Source: Leucobacter celer subsp. astrifaciens
GTDB lineage: Bacteria > Actinomycetota > Actinomycetes > Actinomycetales > Microbacteriaceae
Length of the DNA stretch: 52,725 bases
Reading direction: 5' to 3'
Assembly (NCBI RefSeq): GCF_001273835.1
Contig: NZ_JHEI01000145.1
Coordinates: 38,473-91,197, forward strand
Shown: piece after piece, positions 8,191 through 16,689 of the stretch
How the letters are laid out: the number at the start of each line of letters is the position of its first letter
Position numbering within the stretch: position 1 is the stretch's first letter
Made by a program: the position numbers and the translations under genes
Notes under the pieces: generated by a model
Seen by the model: only the letters and a program-made list of their open reading frames with translations
Databases searched by the model: none
Told to the model about the DNA's origin: nothing

Positions 8191-8748
8191 ATGACCGCGA
8201 GTTGGGAAACAAGGGTCGGCCTTTTCTGGGATGCCGTGGACGAGGATCAGCCCGAGGCTGCCCTCGAGGCCATGCACGCGCTGGTCGAGGAACGTCCCGC
8301 CGATGACCCGGAGGCCGTGTACGAGTGGGCTTCCGTGCACGACTACCTCGGCATGGAGCGCGAGGCGATTCCGCTCTACGAGGCCGCTCTCGAACTCGGC
8401 CTCGCCGGCGCCCGAGAACCGCAGGCGATCATCCAGCTCGCGAGCTCGCTGCGGAACGTCGGCGAACCGGATGCCGCTGTCCGGCTTCTCCGCGAACACC
8501 CGAACGATGAGGTCACGGGTGACGCTGCCCAGGCCTTCCTGGCCCTGGCGCTCAGAGACAGCGGCCACCAGGACGAGGCTCTCCGCACGGCTCTGGTGGC
8601 GCTCTCCCGCACGCTGCCGCGGTACCGCCGCGCGGTCGAGCACTACGCGGAGCAACTCGTCACCCGCGCACGGCCCGCATCCGCTGAGACGTCACCGGAT
8701 TCACTGAAGTCGGATTCTGAGCGGAATCCCGCCCCGACCGGGCCGTGA
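8191..8748 (+). CDS. Tetratricopeptide repeat protein
   Basis: 185-aa helical protein with TPR-like repeats; paired helices such as DYLGMEREAIPLYEAALELG and SSLRNVGEPDAAVRLLRE show the A/G/A/Y spacing of TPRs. It resembles the actinobacterial TPR_5-type cytosolic proteins of unknown partner. The C-terminal 25 residues are polar and probably disordered. The start at 8191 is supported by a leaderless -10 box. It is followed closely by a GNAT gene, either overlapping by 4 nt (GTG at 8745) or after a short gap (GTG at 8802). Confidence 0.8.
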   Translation: MTASWETRVGLFWDAVDEDQPEAALEAMHALVEERPADDPEAVYEWASVHDYLGMEREAIPLYEAALELGLAGAREPQAIIQLASSLRNVGEPDAAVRLLREHPNDEVTGDAAQAFLALALRDSGHQDEALRTALVALSRTLPRYRRAVEHYAEQLVTRARPASAETSPDSLKSDSERNPAPTGP

Positions 8749-8801
8749 GCGCGGCACTCGCACCGGACGGCCCCGTTCCGACGAAGTGCGAAGATGGGGG
8801 C

Positions 8802-9317
8802 GTGATCGAACAGCTGCGCCTCCCGACGACCCTCGAGACACGGCACGGGCAGGTGACGATCCGGCGGGCCGTGCCCGAGGATCTCGACGCCATCGTCGCA
8901 CTGATTCACGACGACCCGATCAGCGCGGCTCGCGGAGAGAACCCGGGCCCTGATGACGGATCGGCGTACCGCCGCGCCCTGTCTCAGATCGTCGAGGATC
9001 CCCGCAACGAGCTGATCATCGCCGCCGACGCGACGGATGCGATCGTCGGTACTCTGCAGCTGACCAGCATTCCCGGCCTGGCGCGTCGGGGAAGCACCCG
9101 TCTTCAGGTCGAAGCGGTGCGAGTCGCCCCGCACACGCGGTCGCTCGGGATCGGCGGCGCGATGATGAGGTGGGCCATGACGAAGGCCGCGCCGGCCGTC
9201 GGCGCGACTCTGGTGCAGCTCACCTCTGACAGCGCCAGAGCGGAGGCGCACCGGTTCTATCTGGGCTTGGGCTTCACCGATTCCCACGTGGGATTCAAGT
9301 ACCGCGTCACCCTGTGA
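8802..9317 (+). CDS. GNAT family N-acetyltransferase, 171 aa
   Basis: GNAT-fold acetyltransferase. The domain begins near VTIRRAVPEDLDAIVALI, the acetyl-CoA loop is RVAPHTRSLGIGGAMM, and the C-terminus has the SARAEAHRFYLGLGF motif. The target is unknown. Two starts are possible: GTG at 8745, overlapping the TPR stop as GTGA, or GTG at 8802, which removes 19 residues that look non-homologous and has a GAAGAT element close upstream. I prefer 8802, but coupling to the TPR gene cannot be excluded. It is convergent with the methyltransferase that follows. Confidence 0.8.
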   Translation: MIEQLRLPTTLETRHGQVTIRRAVPEDLDAIVALIHDDPISAARGENPGPDDGSAYRRALSQIVEDPRNELIIAADATDAIVGTLQLTSIPGLARRGSTRLQVEAVRVAPHTRSLGIGGAMMRWAMTKAAPAVGATLVQLTSDSARAEAHRFYLGLGFTDSHVGFKYRVTL

Positions 9318-9355
9318 CGGTACGCGCCCGGTCGGCGGACGGAGCAGACCGGCGT

Positions 9356-9952
9356 TCACCTCCGCGCGACGATGACGCCCTGGGGGCGCACCCCCGGGTC
9401 CACGCGGGTGCGGGCCTCGGTCACGGTGAAACCCGCGTGCTCGAGACGCTCGGCGAGCGCCTCGGCCGACCAGGTGTAGGCGGTGGTCACCGCGTGGTCG
9501 AAAGGCTCGCCGGCTGATCCGTCGAAGAACCCGATCAGCAGGCCCCCGCCCGGCGCGATGCACCGGGCGAACTCCGCGAGCGGCTCATCGATGGTTTCAG
9601 GAGGCATGTGGATGAGCGAGAACCACGCGAGCACTCCCCCGAGGCTCTCGTCCCGCACCCCGAGACGCTCCGCCCGCCCCACCCGATAACGCGCACGGGG
9701 GTAGCGTCTCGCCGCATCCGCGATGAAGGCCGCGGTCGGATCGACGCCCTCGATATCGATGCCCTCGCGCCGGAGGAAGTCCGTCCACTGCCCCGGGCCG
9801 CACCCGACGTCGATGATCCTTCCGCCGATCCCGCGCGCCCACGCGAGCAGGAAGTCCCGGTCCTGCTCCGCCGCGTGCTCGATCCTGCCGACGACCTCGA
9901 TGTACTCCTCCACACGCGCGGAGTAGGCCGCCGACACCCGGTCGATCGTCAT
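9356..9952 (-). CDS. Class I SAM-dependent methyltransferase
   Basis: 198-aa Rossmann-fold methyltransferase. Motif I is IIDVGCGPGQW (about residues 46-56), followed by the acidic end of strand 2 in IEGVDPT and motif IV-like LAWFSLIHMP. The substrate is unknown; it resembles the small-molecule Methyltransf_11/25 group. The start at 9952 follows TAGGCT with a six-base gap, the leaderless pattern. It is transcribed alone, converging on the GNAT gene. Confidence 0.87.
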   Translation of the reverse strand: MTIDRVSAAYSARVEEYIEVVGRIEHAAEQDRDFLLAWARGIGGRIIDVGCGPGQWTDFLRREGIDIEGVDPTAAFIADAARRYPRARYRVGRAERLGVRDESLGGVLAWFSLIHMPPETIDEPLAEFARCIAPGGGLLIGFFDGSAGEPFDHAVTTAYTWSAEALAERLEHAGFTVTEARTRVDPGVRPQGVIVARR

Positions 9953-10248
9953 GGATCCAGCCTAGCCGCGGAGCAGACCCACTCATCATCGTTCCTCACC
10001 GGAGCACCTGGTCGCTCGCCCGAGCGGCCTGGGTCGGACGTCGTGACCGGCCGTAGTTCGTGCACCTGCGGCAGGGTGCTGCAGAGTGCAACCCTGTCGC
10101 AGGTGCCCGAGTTCTCTGGGATGAGCGGGTCGCGGGCTCGGAGGGAGAAGGGAGAGAGAAGGGAGAGGGCTCGAAGGGGCGACGAGGAGTATCGTCAGGT
10201 CTGCTCACCGCACGGGCGGCGCCCTGCCGTCTCGGTTAGGGTGAGGGT
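9953..10248. other. 296-bp intergenic region with one long stem-loop
   Basis: This gap between two divergent genes holds both leaderless promoters at its edges and a strong inverted repeat: arms 10062-10077 and 10091-10106 pair at 15 of 16 positions with a 13-base loop. No open frame in it has a start signal. The purine-rich stretch at 10140-10175 (GGGAGAAGG-like repeats) is low complexity. Confidence 0.6.
9959..9964 (-). promoter_or_regulatory. -10 box of the methyltransferase gene (leaderless)
   Basis: TAGGCT on the minus strand, six bases upstream of the ATG at 9952. Confidence 0.5.
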
Positions 10249-10686
10249 ATGAGCAGGGGAAAGCGCATCACGAGGTTCGTCGGCTGGGCCGGTCTCACCG
10301 GGGCGGGCGCACTGCACGCCGTCTGGGCTTCGGGATCGCCGTGGCCCGCGAAGAACTCGAAGCGACTGGGCGAAGCCGTGGTCGGCAGTTCGAAGGCGCT
10401 GCCGAGCCCCACGGCGACCTGGGTCGTCGCCGGAGCGGCGTTCACCGGAGGAGCGATCGCCGCGGGCGGACTCGGCGAGGGGCGTGCCGTCGTCGGTTTC
10501 AGACGACTCATGGGCCTGGGCCTGCTCGCCCGAGCCGCGGCTGGAGGCGACGCCGCCCTCTCAGTGCTGGGGCTCCCGGCCCCCGGGAAGCGTTTCCGCG
10601 AACTCGACCAGCGCTACTACCGCCCGCTGTTCGGCGTTCTCGGACTCGCGATCCTGCTCGGCGCCAAGAAGGGCGCCAAGAACTAG
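10249..10686 (+). CDS. DUF3995-like small membrane protein
   Basis: 145-aa integral membrane protein with about four hydrophobic segments (near 8-25, 55-75, 80-105 and 125-140). The motif LHAVWASGSPWP after the first segment is typical of DUF3995 proteins, whose function is unknown. The C-terminus is basic. The ATG at 10249 follows TAGGGT (10237-10242) with a six-base gap, so the mRNA is probably leaderless. It is convergent with the SRPBCC gene. Confidence 0.8.
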   Translation: MSRGKRITRFVGWAGLTGAGALHAVWASGSPWPAKNSKRLGEAVVGSSKALPSPTATWVVAGAAFTGGAIAAGGLGEGRAVVGFRRLMGLGLLARAAAGGDAALSVLGLPAPGKRFRELDQRYYRPLFGVLGLAILLGAKKGAKN

Positions 10687-10711
10687 GAAACGAGGCGCCG
10701 GGCGCCCGGCA

Positions 10712-11209
10712 TCACTGGAGCTGCGACAGGTACGCCCCCCGCAGCGCGGGATAGTACTGGTCGAAGCCCGGCCGCTCCGTCTCCTCGGTCGCGGCGACGA
10801 GCAGGTCGAGATAGTACTCCCAGCCCGGGCCGATCTCGCCGACCCCGTCCACCCCGTCATCATCGAGGTGGTGGACGAACCTGACGAGAGAATCGTTGCC
10901 GTCCTCCTCGACCAGCAGCTCCAGGTGCCAGCCGCCCACCTCATCCTCGGCCTTGAGCACGATCCGGTCGGGCGCCTCGCACGCGATGATGCGTATGCCG
11001 ATCGCCGGCTCGTGATCCTCGAAGCGCATGCGCACCTGTACCCTTCCGCCGGCGCGTCCATCGCCGTCCCACGGCCCGAACCACCGCTCGGTGAGCTCGG
11101 ACTCGGTGAGATAGGCCCACGCCTCATCGGGTGGCAGCGCAAGCGACCGCGCGAGCACCAGATCCATCCCGCGCTCGGTGCGCACCAGCTTGCCTGTCGC
11201 CTCAACCAT
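10712..11209 (-). CDS. SRPBCC (AHSA1-like) domain protein
   Basis: 165-aa START/Bet v1-like protein. The AHSA1 pattern is visible as LALPPDEAWAYLTESELTERWFGPW near the N-terminus and the final helix GPGWEYYLDLLVAA. Such proteins bind hydrophobic ligands in a cavity; the role here is unknown. The open frame extends to 11350, but the ATG at 11209 starts the domain (MVEATGKLV). It overlaps the end of the acyltransferase gene by 8 nt, so the two are co-translated. Confidence 0.82.
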   Translation of the reverse strand: MVEATGKLVRTERGMDLVLARSLALPPDEAWAYLTESELTERWFGPWDGDGRAGGRVQVRMRFEDHEPAIGIRIIACEAPDRIVLKAEDEVGGWHLELLVEEDGNDSLVRFVHHLDDDGVDGVGEIGPGWEYYLDLLVAATEETERPGFDQYYPALRGAYLSQLQ

Positions 11210-12689
11210 GTGCCCAGAGTACTCGCACCCCATCGACCGGTCGACCCGAGGCGCGAAGACCCGGCCCACCGGCCGTCGCCTCGACCCGAGCACGGTTCCG
11301 CAGGCTCCCCCGCAGGTGAGCCTCTCCGAGAGCGACGCTCCCGGAGACAAGCGCGGCGGCGAGCAGGAACGATCCGGGAGGCACCATGCCGGTGAGCAGC
11401 GCGGTCACCACTCCCGCGATCGCCAGAACCACGCACAGCGCCGCGACCGCGCCGCGCAACAGGCCCGCTCTCCGCCCGTGGCTTCCCGCGCTCGGCACGC
11501 CGACCGGAGCGGCTCCGGCCCCCGGCCGGGCGGGCGTCTCGCCGACCAGCCGCATCAGCCGCTTCTCCCCTCGCGCGAACACGACCGCGGCCGGGATCAC
11601 GCACGCCGCGACCGCGATTAGCCACGGGATCCGGCTCGCCCACCAGGCGCCCGTGTGGGGTGCCGGCAACGGCAGGCCGGCGCCCCACACGAGCGCGACG
11701 AGCGGCAGGATCACCGGCATGTGCCAGAGGTACACGGTCATGGCGTGGGCTCCGGCTCTCGCGGCGGCCTTCGACGCCGCCCTGTTGCGCATCACCCGGT
11801 CGAGCCTCGGTCGCAGCAGGTGCAGCAGGAAGAACTGAGTCGCTCCGAGCAGCGCGATGGCCGCAGTGGGCGGGTTGAGGTTGTCGATCATGTCAGGCGA
11901 CCACCCGCAGGCGACGAGCACCACGAGCACCACGAGCGGAATCGCGACACCGGCCAGGAGCATCCTGCGCGACAAGGCTCCGCAGGATCGGTCGAGGAGC
12001 GCGAAACCGAGCTGTTGCATGAGGAGCCAGACGAACACGAGGTTCAGGTAGCCCGCTGCCGATTCACCGTGCAGTCGCACGAGATCGACGAGCACGACAC
12101 CCGCGGCTAGAGCGCCGAGGGTGAGGAGCGGGCGGCGCTCGTGCAGCCAGGACATCGCGGGGACCAGCGCCGTGGCACCGAGATACACCGCGAGGAACCA
12201 CAGCGGCTGCCCGATGCGCAAGCCCGCCTCGGCGAGGAGAGACGGCTCACCGCCGAGCATCGCGGCCGAGGACAGCACGCCGCCCACGACGAGGATCATC
12301 GAGGCCGACGGAACCGCGAGTCTGCGGACGCGACCGACGACGTACTCGCTCGCGCTCGCCCCGCGTGCGCGCATCCGGCGCCACTGCGACAGCGAGGCGA
12401 AACCGCCCGCGATGAAGAACAGCGGCATCACCTGGAGCGCCCAGGTGACCGGCGCGAACCAGCCCTGGCCCGAGAGCGCCACGCTCGTGCGCAGACCGTC
12501 GTCGGGGGTGCTCTCCACTCCGACCATGAGCGCGTGGAGAACGACCACGACGAGCAGGCACACGGCTCGGACGGCGTCGATCGTCGTGTCGCGCCGCCCG
12601 GCCTCCGGGGCCGCAGCCGCAGGAGGGGCGGTGCTGCGCGAGGCCGTCGCCGGCGTCGGCGGGGCGGACATGGTGCGGGTCGGGGTCAT
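11202..12689 (-). CDS. Acyltransferase 3 family membrane protein
   Basis: 495-aa integral membrane acyltransferase (OafA/Acyl_transf_3 type), which O-acetylates or acylates surface sugars or lipids. After a Pro/Ala-rich cytosolic N-terminus of about 35 residues the domain opens with TIDAVRAVCLLVVVVLHAL, the usual catalytic-His first helix, followed by about nine more helices. MTVYLWHMPVIL near residue 325 is the characteristic late motif. The region after about 395 is an extra cytosolic or linker segment with two more hydrophobic stretches. The start at 12689 has an AAGGAG ribosome site seven bases upstream; the longer open frame belongs to the response-regulator shadow. Confidence 0.85.
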   Translation of the reverse strand: MTPTRTMSAPPTPATASRSTAPPAAAAPEAGRRDTTIDAVRAVCLLVVVVLHALMVGVESTPDDGLRTSVALSGQGWFAPVTWALQVMPLFFIAGGFASLSQWRRMRARGASASEYVVGRVRRLAVPSASMILVVGGVLSSAAMLGGEPSLLAEAGLRIGQPLWFLAVYLGATALVPAMSWLHERRPLLTLGALAAGVVLVDLVRLHGESAAGYLNLVFVWLLMQQLGFALLDRSCGALSRRMLLAGVAIPLVVLVVLVACGWSPDMIDNLNPPTAAIALLGATQFFLLHLLRPRLDRVMRNRAASKAAARAGAHAMTVYLWHMPVILPLVALVWGAGLPLPAPHTGAWWASRIPWLIAVAACVIPAAVVFARGEKRLMRLVGETPARPGAGAAPVGVPSAGSHGRRAGLLRGAVAALCVVLAIAGVVTALLTGMVPPGSFLLAAALVSGSVALGEAHLRGSLRNRARVEATAGGPGLRASGRPVDGVRVLWAHG

Positions 12690-12737
12690 CTCAGCTCCTT
12701 GCATCGGGTACAAGGAACGTACGGGCGCGACCCACCG

Positions 12738-12769
12738 CCCCGCGTCGCTCCGGAGAGCGATCCGCGGGG
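12738..12769. terminator. Stem-loop after the response regulator gene
   Basis: Two stacked stems: CCCCGCG with CGCGGGG and TCGCTC with GAGCGA, loop CGGA. It lies 34 bases past the stop of the response regulator (minus strand) and before the acyltransferase start, a position suited to a terminator or attenuator. There is no T run. Confidence 0.5.
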
Positions 12770-12802
12770 CTACGCGCGGGGGATCCTGGCGTCGCGATCC
12801 GC

Positions 12803-13489
12803 TCAGCGGCCGACTGCGACGAGTCCCGATTCGTAGGCGGCGACGACGATCTGCGTGCGGTCGCGCAGGCCGAGCTTGCCGAGCACCCGCGAGACGTGGG
12901 TCTTGACCGTCTGCTCGGAGAGGAAGAGCCGGCCCGCGATCTCGGCGTTCGACAGTCCGGTCGCCACGAGCCGCATGACGCCGAGCTCGCGCTCGGTGAG
13001 CGGGGAGAGCACGGCCGCGGTGTCGCGCGGTGTCGGGCGCGCCGCGTAGTCCGCGATGAGCTTGCTGGTGATGGACGGGGCGAGGAGCGCTTCGCCCGCC
13101 GCCACGACGCGCACCGCGGCGACCAGATCCTCGGCGGTGGAGTCCTTGAGCAGGAAGCCGCTCGCCCCCGCCCGCAACGCGGAGAAGACGTACTCGTCGG
13201 CGTCGAAGGTCGTGAGGATGAGCACCCGCGGGTGCTCGAGTCCGGGCATCGCGTGAATCGCCCGCGTCGCCTCGAGTCCGTTCATGAGCGGCATGCGGAT
13301 GTCCATGAGCACGACGTCGGGCCTCGCCCGGCGCACCAGGTCGACGACCTCGTTCCCGTCCGCGGCGCTCCCCACGACCGAGATGTCCTCCTGCGCGTTC
13401 AAGAGCGCTCCGAATCCCTCGCGCACCATCGCCTGGTCGTCGACGATCACGACTCGGATGGGGGCTGCGACTGCTCCGGGTTGCACCAT
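12803..13489 (-). CDS. NarL/LuxR-type response regulator
   Basis: 228-aa two-component regulator. The receiver domain has acidic residues in VIVDDQ (17-18), phosphoacceptor Asp63 in VVLMDIRMP and Lys115 in GFLLKDS. The C-terminal LuxR-type HTH (about 165-225) reads LTERELGVMRLVATGLSNAEIA, then the recognition helix SEQTVKTHVSRVLGKLG. The start at 13489 follows TATCAT with a six-base gap (leaderless). It is divergent from the DMT/histidine kinase pair; the kinase is of the HisKA_3 class that normally partners NarL regulators, so they probably form one system with the transporter gene between. The target could be the adjacent acyltransferase or the ABC exporter at 3425-5586. Confidence 0.93.
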   Translation of the reverse strand: MVQPGAVAAPIRVVIVDDQAMVREGFGALLNAQEDISVVGSAADGNEVVDLVRRARPDVVLMDIRMPLMNGLEATRAIHAMPGLEHPRVLILTTFDADEYVFSALRAGASGFLLKDSTAEDLVAAVRVVAAGEALLAPSITSKLIADYAARPTPRDTAAVLSPLTERELGVMRLVATGLSNAEIAGRLFLSEQTVKTHVSRVLGKLGLRDRTQIVVAAYESGLVAVGR

Positions 13490-13495
13490 GCATCG

Positions 13496-13501
13496 ATGAT
13501 A
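13496..13501 (-). promoter_or_regulatory. -10 box of the response regulator gene (leaderless)
   Basis: TATCAT on the minus strand, six bases before the ATG at 13489. Confidence 0.5.
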
Positions 13502-13585
13502 GCCAGGCGACCCCGGCGCGCAGATCCCTCTCCGGTATGGCCTCGGTTCACTCCGCAGGGTGATGCCCCGCGCACGACCGTTTCC

Positions 13586-13591
13586 TACGGT
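13586..13591 (+). promoter_or_regulatory. -10 box of the DMT-kinase operon (leaderless)
   Basis: TACGGT seven bases before the ATG at 13599. With the box at 13496-13501 it makes a compact divergent promoter pair about 85 bases apart. Confidence 0.45.
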
Positions 13592-13598
13592 GGTCGTC

Positions 13599-14627
13599 AT
13601 GTCGCTCACAGCCATCGCCCTCGCCGCCATCGGCGCACTCGGCCTCGCCGTCGGCACCCACTTGCAGCATCGCGCGGTGCGGGAGGCTCCGATGCTCGAG
13701 GATCCATCGACCGAGACGCATCGCGCGGATGCGGCAGCCGCCCGCGCGCTCACCCGCCCCGTCTGGCTGCTCGGCATGGGGATCGTCGTGCTCGCAACGG
13801 CGCTCAACGTCGTGGCGCTGGGCCTCGCTCCCATCGCGCTCGTGCAGCCGGTCGGGTCCCTCGCGCTCGTGTGCGCCGCACTCATCAGCGCTCTCGCGCT
13901 GCGAGTGCCCCTGAGCCGAGGGCTCCTCGTCGGGATCTCGCTCGCGGTACTGTCGGTCGCGGTCTTCGTCGGCGTCTCGTCCCGCTTCGCGCTCGAGACC
14001 CGCGCGACGGATTCCTCCACTGCCCTGCTGTCCTGGCTGCTGCTCGGTCTCTGCCTGCTGGGCCTGCTCGCGATCCGGCTCCGCACCGGGCACATCGCGC
14101 GCGTCGCCTGCGCGGGCGTCATCTTCGGCGGCGTCGCCTCGGCCGTGCACGTCGTCGCAGTCGAGGTGATCGCTCGGCTCGCAGCAGGCACCCCCGGGCC
14201 CGTGAGCGAGGCAGTGCGCGGGATCGACGCGAACCCCGTCTCGACGCCCGGTCTCTGGGCGCTGGTCGCACTGCTCGCCGCGGCCTCCGGCATCGGCATG
14301 TGGCTCGTGCAGACCGCCTACGCGAGCGGACCGCCCGAAACGGTGCTCGCGGGCCTCACCGTGATCGACCCGCTCACGGCGATCGCGGTCGGTGCGATGC
14401 TGCTCGGCGAGTACGACCGGATCCCGCTGCCCGGGATCCTCGTGCTCGTCCTGAGCGGAGCGACGGCGCTCCTCGGGGTCTTCCTCATCGTGCGCCATCA
14501 TCCCGGGCTGGCGCGCGCCGAACGCCCTCGGGACAGCGTCGGGTCCCAGATTCGCAGGACTCAGATCCAGGGTCCCCTGGAGATCGTCGCCGCAGATGGC
14601 GCCGCGAGCCGGAATAGGAGAAGCTGA
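13599..14627 (+). CDS. DMT family (EamA/NIPA-like) transporter
   Basis: 342-aa integral membrane protein with nine to ten hydrophobic helices, two inverted halves and a C-terminus rich in Arg. LGLAPIALVQPVGSLALVCAALISAL and GLTVIDPLTAIAVGAMLLGE are typical of drug/metabolite transporters related to the NIPA magnesium-transporter branch. The substrate is unknown. The frame is open to 13560, but the ATG at 13599 (MSLTAIALAAIGALG) starts the first helix and has a leaderless -10 box. The stop lies one base before the histidine kinase ATG, so the two are co-expressed; the transporter may supply or sense the signal. Confidence 0.82.
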   Translation: MSLTAIALAAIGALGLAVGTHLQHRAVREAPMLEDPSTETHRADAAAARALTRPVWLLGMGIVVLATALNVVALGLAPIALVQPVGSLALVCAALISALALRVPLSRGLLVGISLAVLSVAVFVGVSSRFALETRATDSSTALLSWLLLGLCLLGLLAIRLRTGHIARVACAGVIFGGVASAVHVVAVEVIARLAAGTPGPVSEAVRGIDANPVSTPGLWALVALLAAASGIGMWLVQTAYASGPPETVLAGLTVIDPLTAIAVGAMLLGEYDRIPLPGILVLVLSGATALLGVFLIVRHHPGLARAERPRDSVGSQIRRTQIQGPLEIVAADGAASRNRRS

Positions 14628-14628
14628 C

Positions 14629-16560
14629 ATGGTGACCACCGCACCCGTGACGACGACGAAGGAGCGCACCTTCAGTCTCGCGCGCCTCACCGGGGACTAC
14701 GCCTACGTCATGCCGGGCTTCTTCATCTCGCTGTTCGCGTTCGTCGTGCTCGTGCCGCTCACGGCTCTCGCGATCAGCACCCTCGTCATCTGGGTCGGGG
14801 TCGTGCTGCTGCCCCTCGCGCTGGTCATCGCGTCCGGATTCGCGGAGCTGTCCCGCGCCCGGCTGCGCCACTGGGGGGTCTCGCTCCCACCCGCTCGCTA
14901 TGCTCCCGTCACCCGAGGCCTCACGGGCTTCATCAAGCGGATCGCCGAACCACGACGGTGGCTCGACCTCGCCTTCGAGACGGTGGTCGCCCTGCCCCTG
15001 CGCACCTTCACCTTCGTCGTCGCCACGACGTGGACGGCGGGCGCGCTCGGGGGCATCACGCACGTGTTCTGGGGCGTCTTCCTGCCGCAGGACGATCTCC
15101 CGCTCCCCGGCATGATCCTCGAGGCGATCACCGACGGCGCCGCACCCGATGCGGTCTCCCGCTCGTACCTGCTCGATACCGGGTTCAGCTTCGTGTGCGG
15201 GGTGATCCTCCTGCTGACGCTGCCGCTCGTCATGCGGGGCCTCGCCCGACTCGACGCGGCGGCGACGGCAGCGGCGCTCGGCGGGCTCCTCGCGTCGGCG
15301 TCCGAGGCGGCCCCCGCATCCCCCGCATCCCCCGCGGCGATCCCGAGCCCGCCCGCGGACACCGATCGCACCCAGGACGGCCCCGGGCGGCTCGTATCCG
15401 GCTCCGGCTGGGCCTGGATCACCGCGATCTTCGTCGCGATCGTCTCGATCGCGGTCGGCTGGCCGGTGCTCTCCGTTCTGTACGGCACCCCGGTCGTGGC
15501 CGCCATGTGCCTCGCGATCGCCTCCGCCGCGGCCCTGCTCGTCGCCGTCCGCTGGCCGCGCACCGGGGTCGCGCTGCAGACCGCCGCCGCGGTCGCAACG
15601 GCGGCCGTCACCGCCGCCTCCCCCGGCCTGTCCTGGCTGCCCTGGCCCTGGCCCGTGATGACGCTGATCCTGCAGGTGATCCTCGTGCTCATCGTCGCAC
15701 TGCGGCACCCGTGGCCGCTCGCGATCACGGCCTGGGCCGTCCCCCAGGCCGGCGTGCTGCTCGCGACCATCGCCATCGGCATCACCCCCGGAGCGCGGGT
15801 CAGCCTCATCGTGTCCGCCTCGGTGACCGCGGGGCTGCTCGCCATCGGCATCGCCATCCGTCAGCTGGTGTCGAGCCGGGGCGCTCTGCAGGAGGAGCGC
15901 CGGGCGAGTGCCGAGCTCAGCGCACAGCGCACGGAACTGCAGGAGCGCAACCGGATCGCCCAGGAACTCCACGACGTGGTCGCCCACAGCATGTCGGTGA
16001 TCAGCATCCAGGCGACCACCGCCAGATACCGCCTGCCCGGCATGGACTCCGAGACGGAACAGGAGTTCCAGTCGATCGCGGCTTCGTCGAGGCAGGCGCT
16101 CACGGAGATGCGGGGGCTGCTCGCCGTGCTCCGCTCGCCTGACCGCGAGGCCGAGCTCGCACCCCAGCCCGCGCTGACGGACATCCCCGCACTGGTCGAC
16201 GCCACCCTCCGCTCGGGTGCGCGCATCTCCTTCCGCTCGAACGCCGACGCGGCCGCCGCCTCGGTTCCGGCTGCGACGGGCCTGACCGCGTACCGCATCG
16301 TGCAGGAGGCGCTGAGCAACGCGGTGCGGCACGCTCCCGGCGCCGAGATCGACGTCGCCGTGACGTTGACGGAGGATCGGCTCGAGGTCGAGGTCGTGAA
16401 CGGCCCGGCCGACGGACCGGATGGGTACGAGACGGCGCCCGGCGCCGGTCTGGGACTCACCGGGGCGCGGGATCGGGCGACTGCCCTGGGCGGCGCCGTC
16501 GACACCGGGCCGCACGGTTCGGGCGGGTTCCGCGTGCACGCCGTCCTCCCGCTCGCCTGA
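14629..16560 (+). CDS. Sensor histidine kinase (HisKA_3 class)
   Basis: 643-aa membrane kinase. Residues about 20-215 form a four-helix membrane sensor region (putative sensor domain type), then a Pro/Ala linker, then a second block of about six helices to residue 410. The dimerisation domain carries the phosphoacceptor His448 in AQELHDVVAHSM. The HATPase domain has the N-box AYRIVQEALSNAVRHA and the G-box GLGLTGARDRA. It is preceded by AGGAG eight bases from the ATG. Likely partner: the divergent NarL-type regulator at 12803-13489. The signal is unknown; a membrane-stress input is common for this class. Confidence 0.92.
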   Translation: MVTTAPVTTTKERTFSLARLTGDYAYVMPGFFISLFAFVVLVPLTALAISTLVIWVGVVLLPLALVIASGFAELSRARLRHWGVSLPPARYAPVTRGLTGFIKRIAEPRRWLDLAFETVVALPLRTFTFVVATTWTAGALGGITHVFWGVFLPQDDLPLPGMILEAITDGAAPDAVSRSYLLDTGFSFVCGVILLLTLPLVMRGLARLDAAATAAALGGLLASASEAAPASPASPAAIPSPPADTDRTQDGPGRLVSGSGWAWITAIFVAIVSIAVGWPVLSVLYGTPVVAAMCLAIASAAALLVAVRWPRTGVALQTAAAVATAAVTAASPGLSWLPWPWPVMTLILQVILVLIVALRHPWPLAITAWAVPQAGVLLATIAIGITPGARVSLIVSASVTAGLLAIGIAIRQLVSSRGALQEERRASAELSAQRTELQERNRIAQELHDVVAHSMSVISIQATTARYRLPGMDSETEQEFQSIAASSRQALTEMRGLLAVLRSPDREAELAPQPALTDIPALVDATLRSGARISFRSNADAAAASVPAATGLTAYRIVQEALSNAVRHAPGAEIDVAVTLTEDRLEVEVVNGPADGPDGYETAPGAGLGLTGARDRATALGGAVDTGPHGSGGFRVHAVLPLA

Positions 16561-16595
16561 CTGCGACGTGCGCCCGGCGCTCGCGCCGTGCGCAT

Positions 16596-16609
16596 GGCAC
16601 CGTGGTGCC
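16596..16609. terminator. Short dyad after the histidine kinase
   Basis: GGCACC and GGTGCC separated by GT, 36 bases after the kinase stop. A second G/C-rich dyad lies just before it. Weak terminator candidate in the 129-bp gap before the DedA gene. Confidence 0.3.
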
Positions 16610-16689
16610 CGCAAGGCCCCTCTGACGTACCGCGTGGTCGATACCTCAGGGTGACGCGCCGGCCGCGTTCCGGTTCGTAGTCTCGGCGC

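Noticed and set aside
12247..12561. Short minus-strand frame inside the acyltransferase gene
   Set aside because: Out-of-frame shadow with high Arg content; the acyltransferase frame covers the stretch.
16561..16689. tRNA-like cloverleaf in the gap before DedA
   Set aside because: GC-rich dyads are present but no acceptor stem, TTCGA loop and anticodon arrangement can be drawn; no tRNA was found anywhere in the window.
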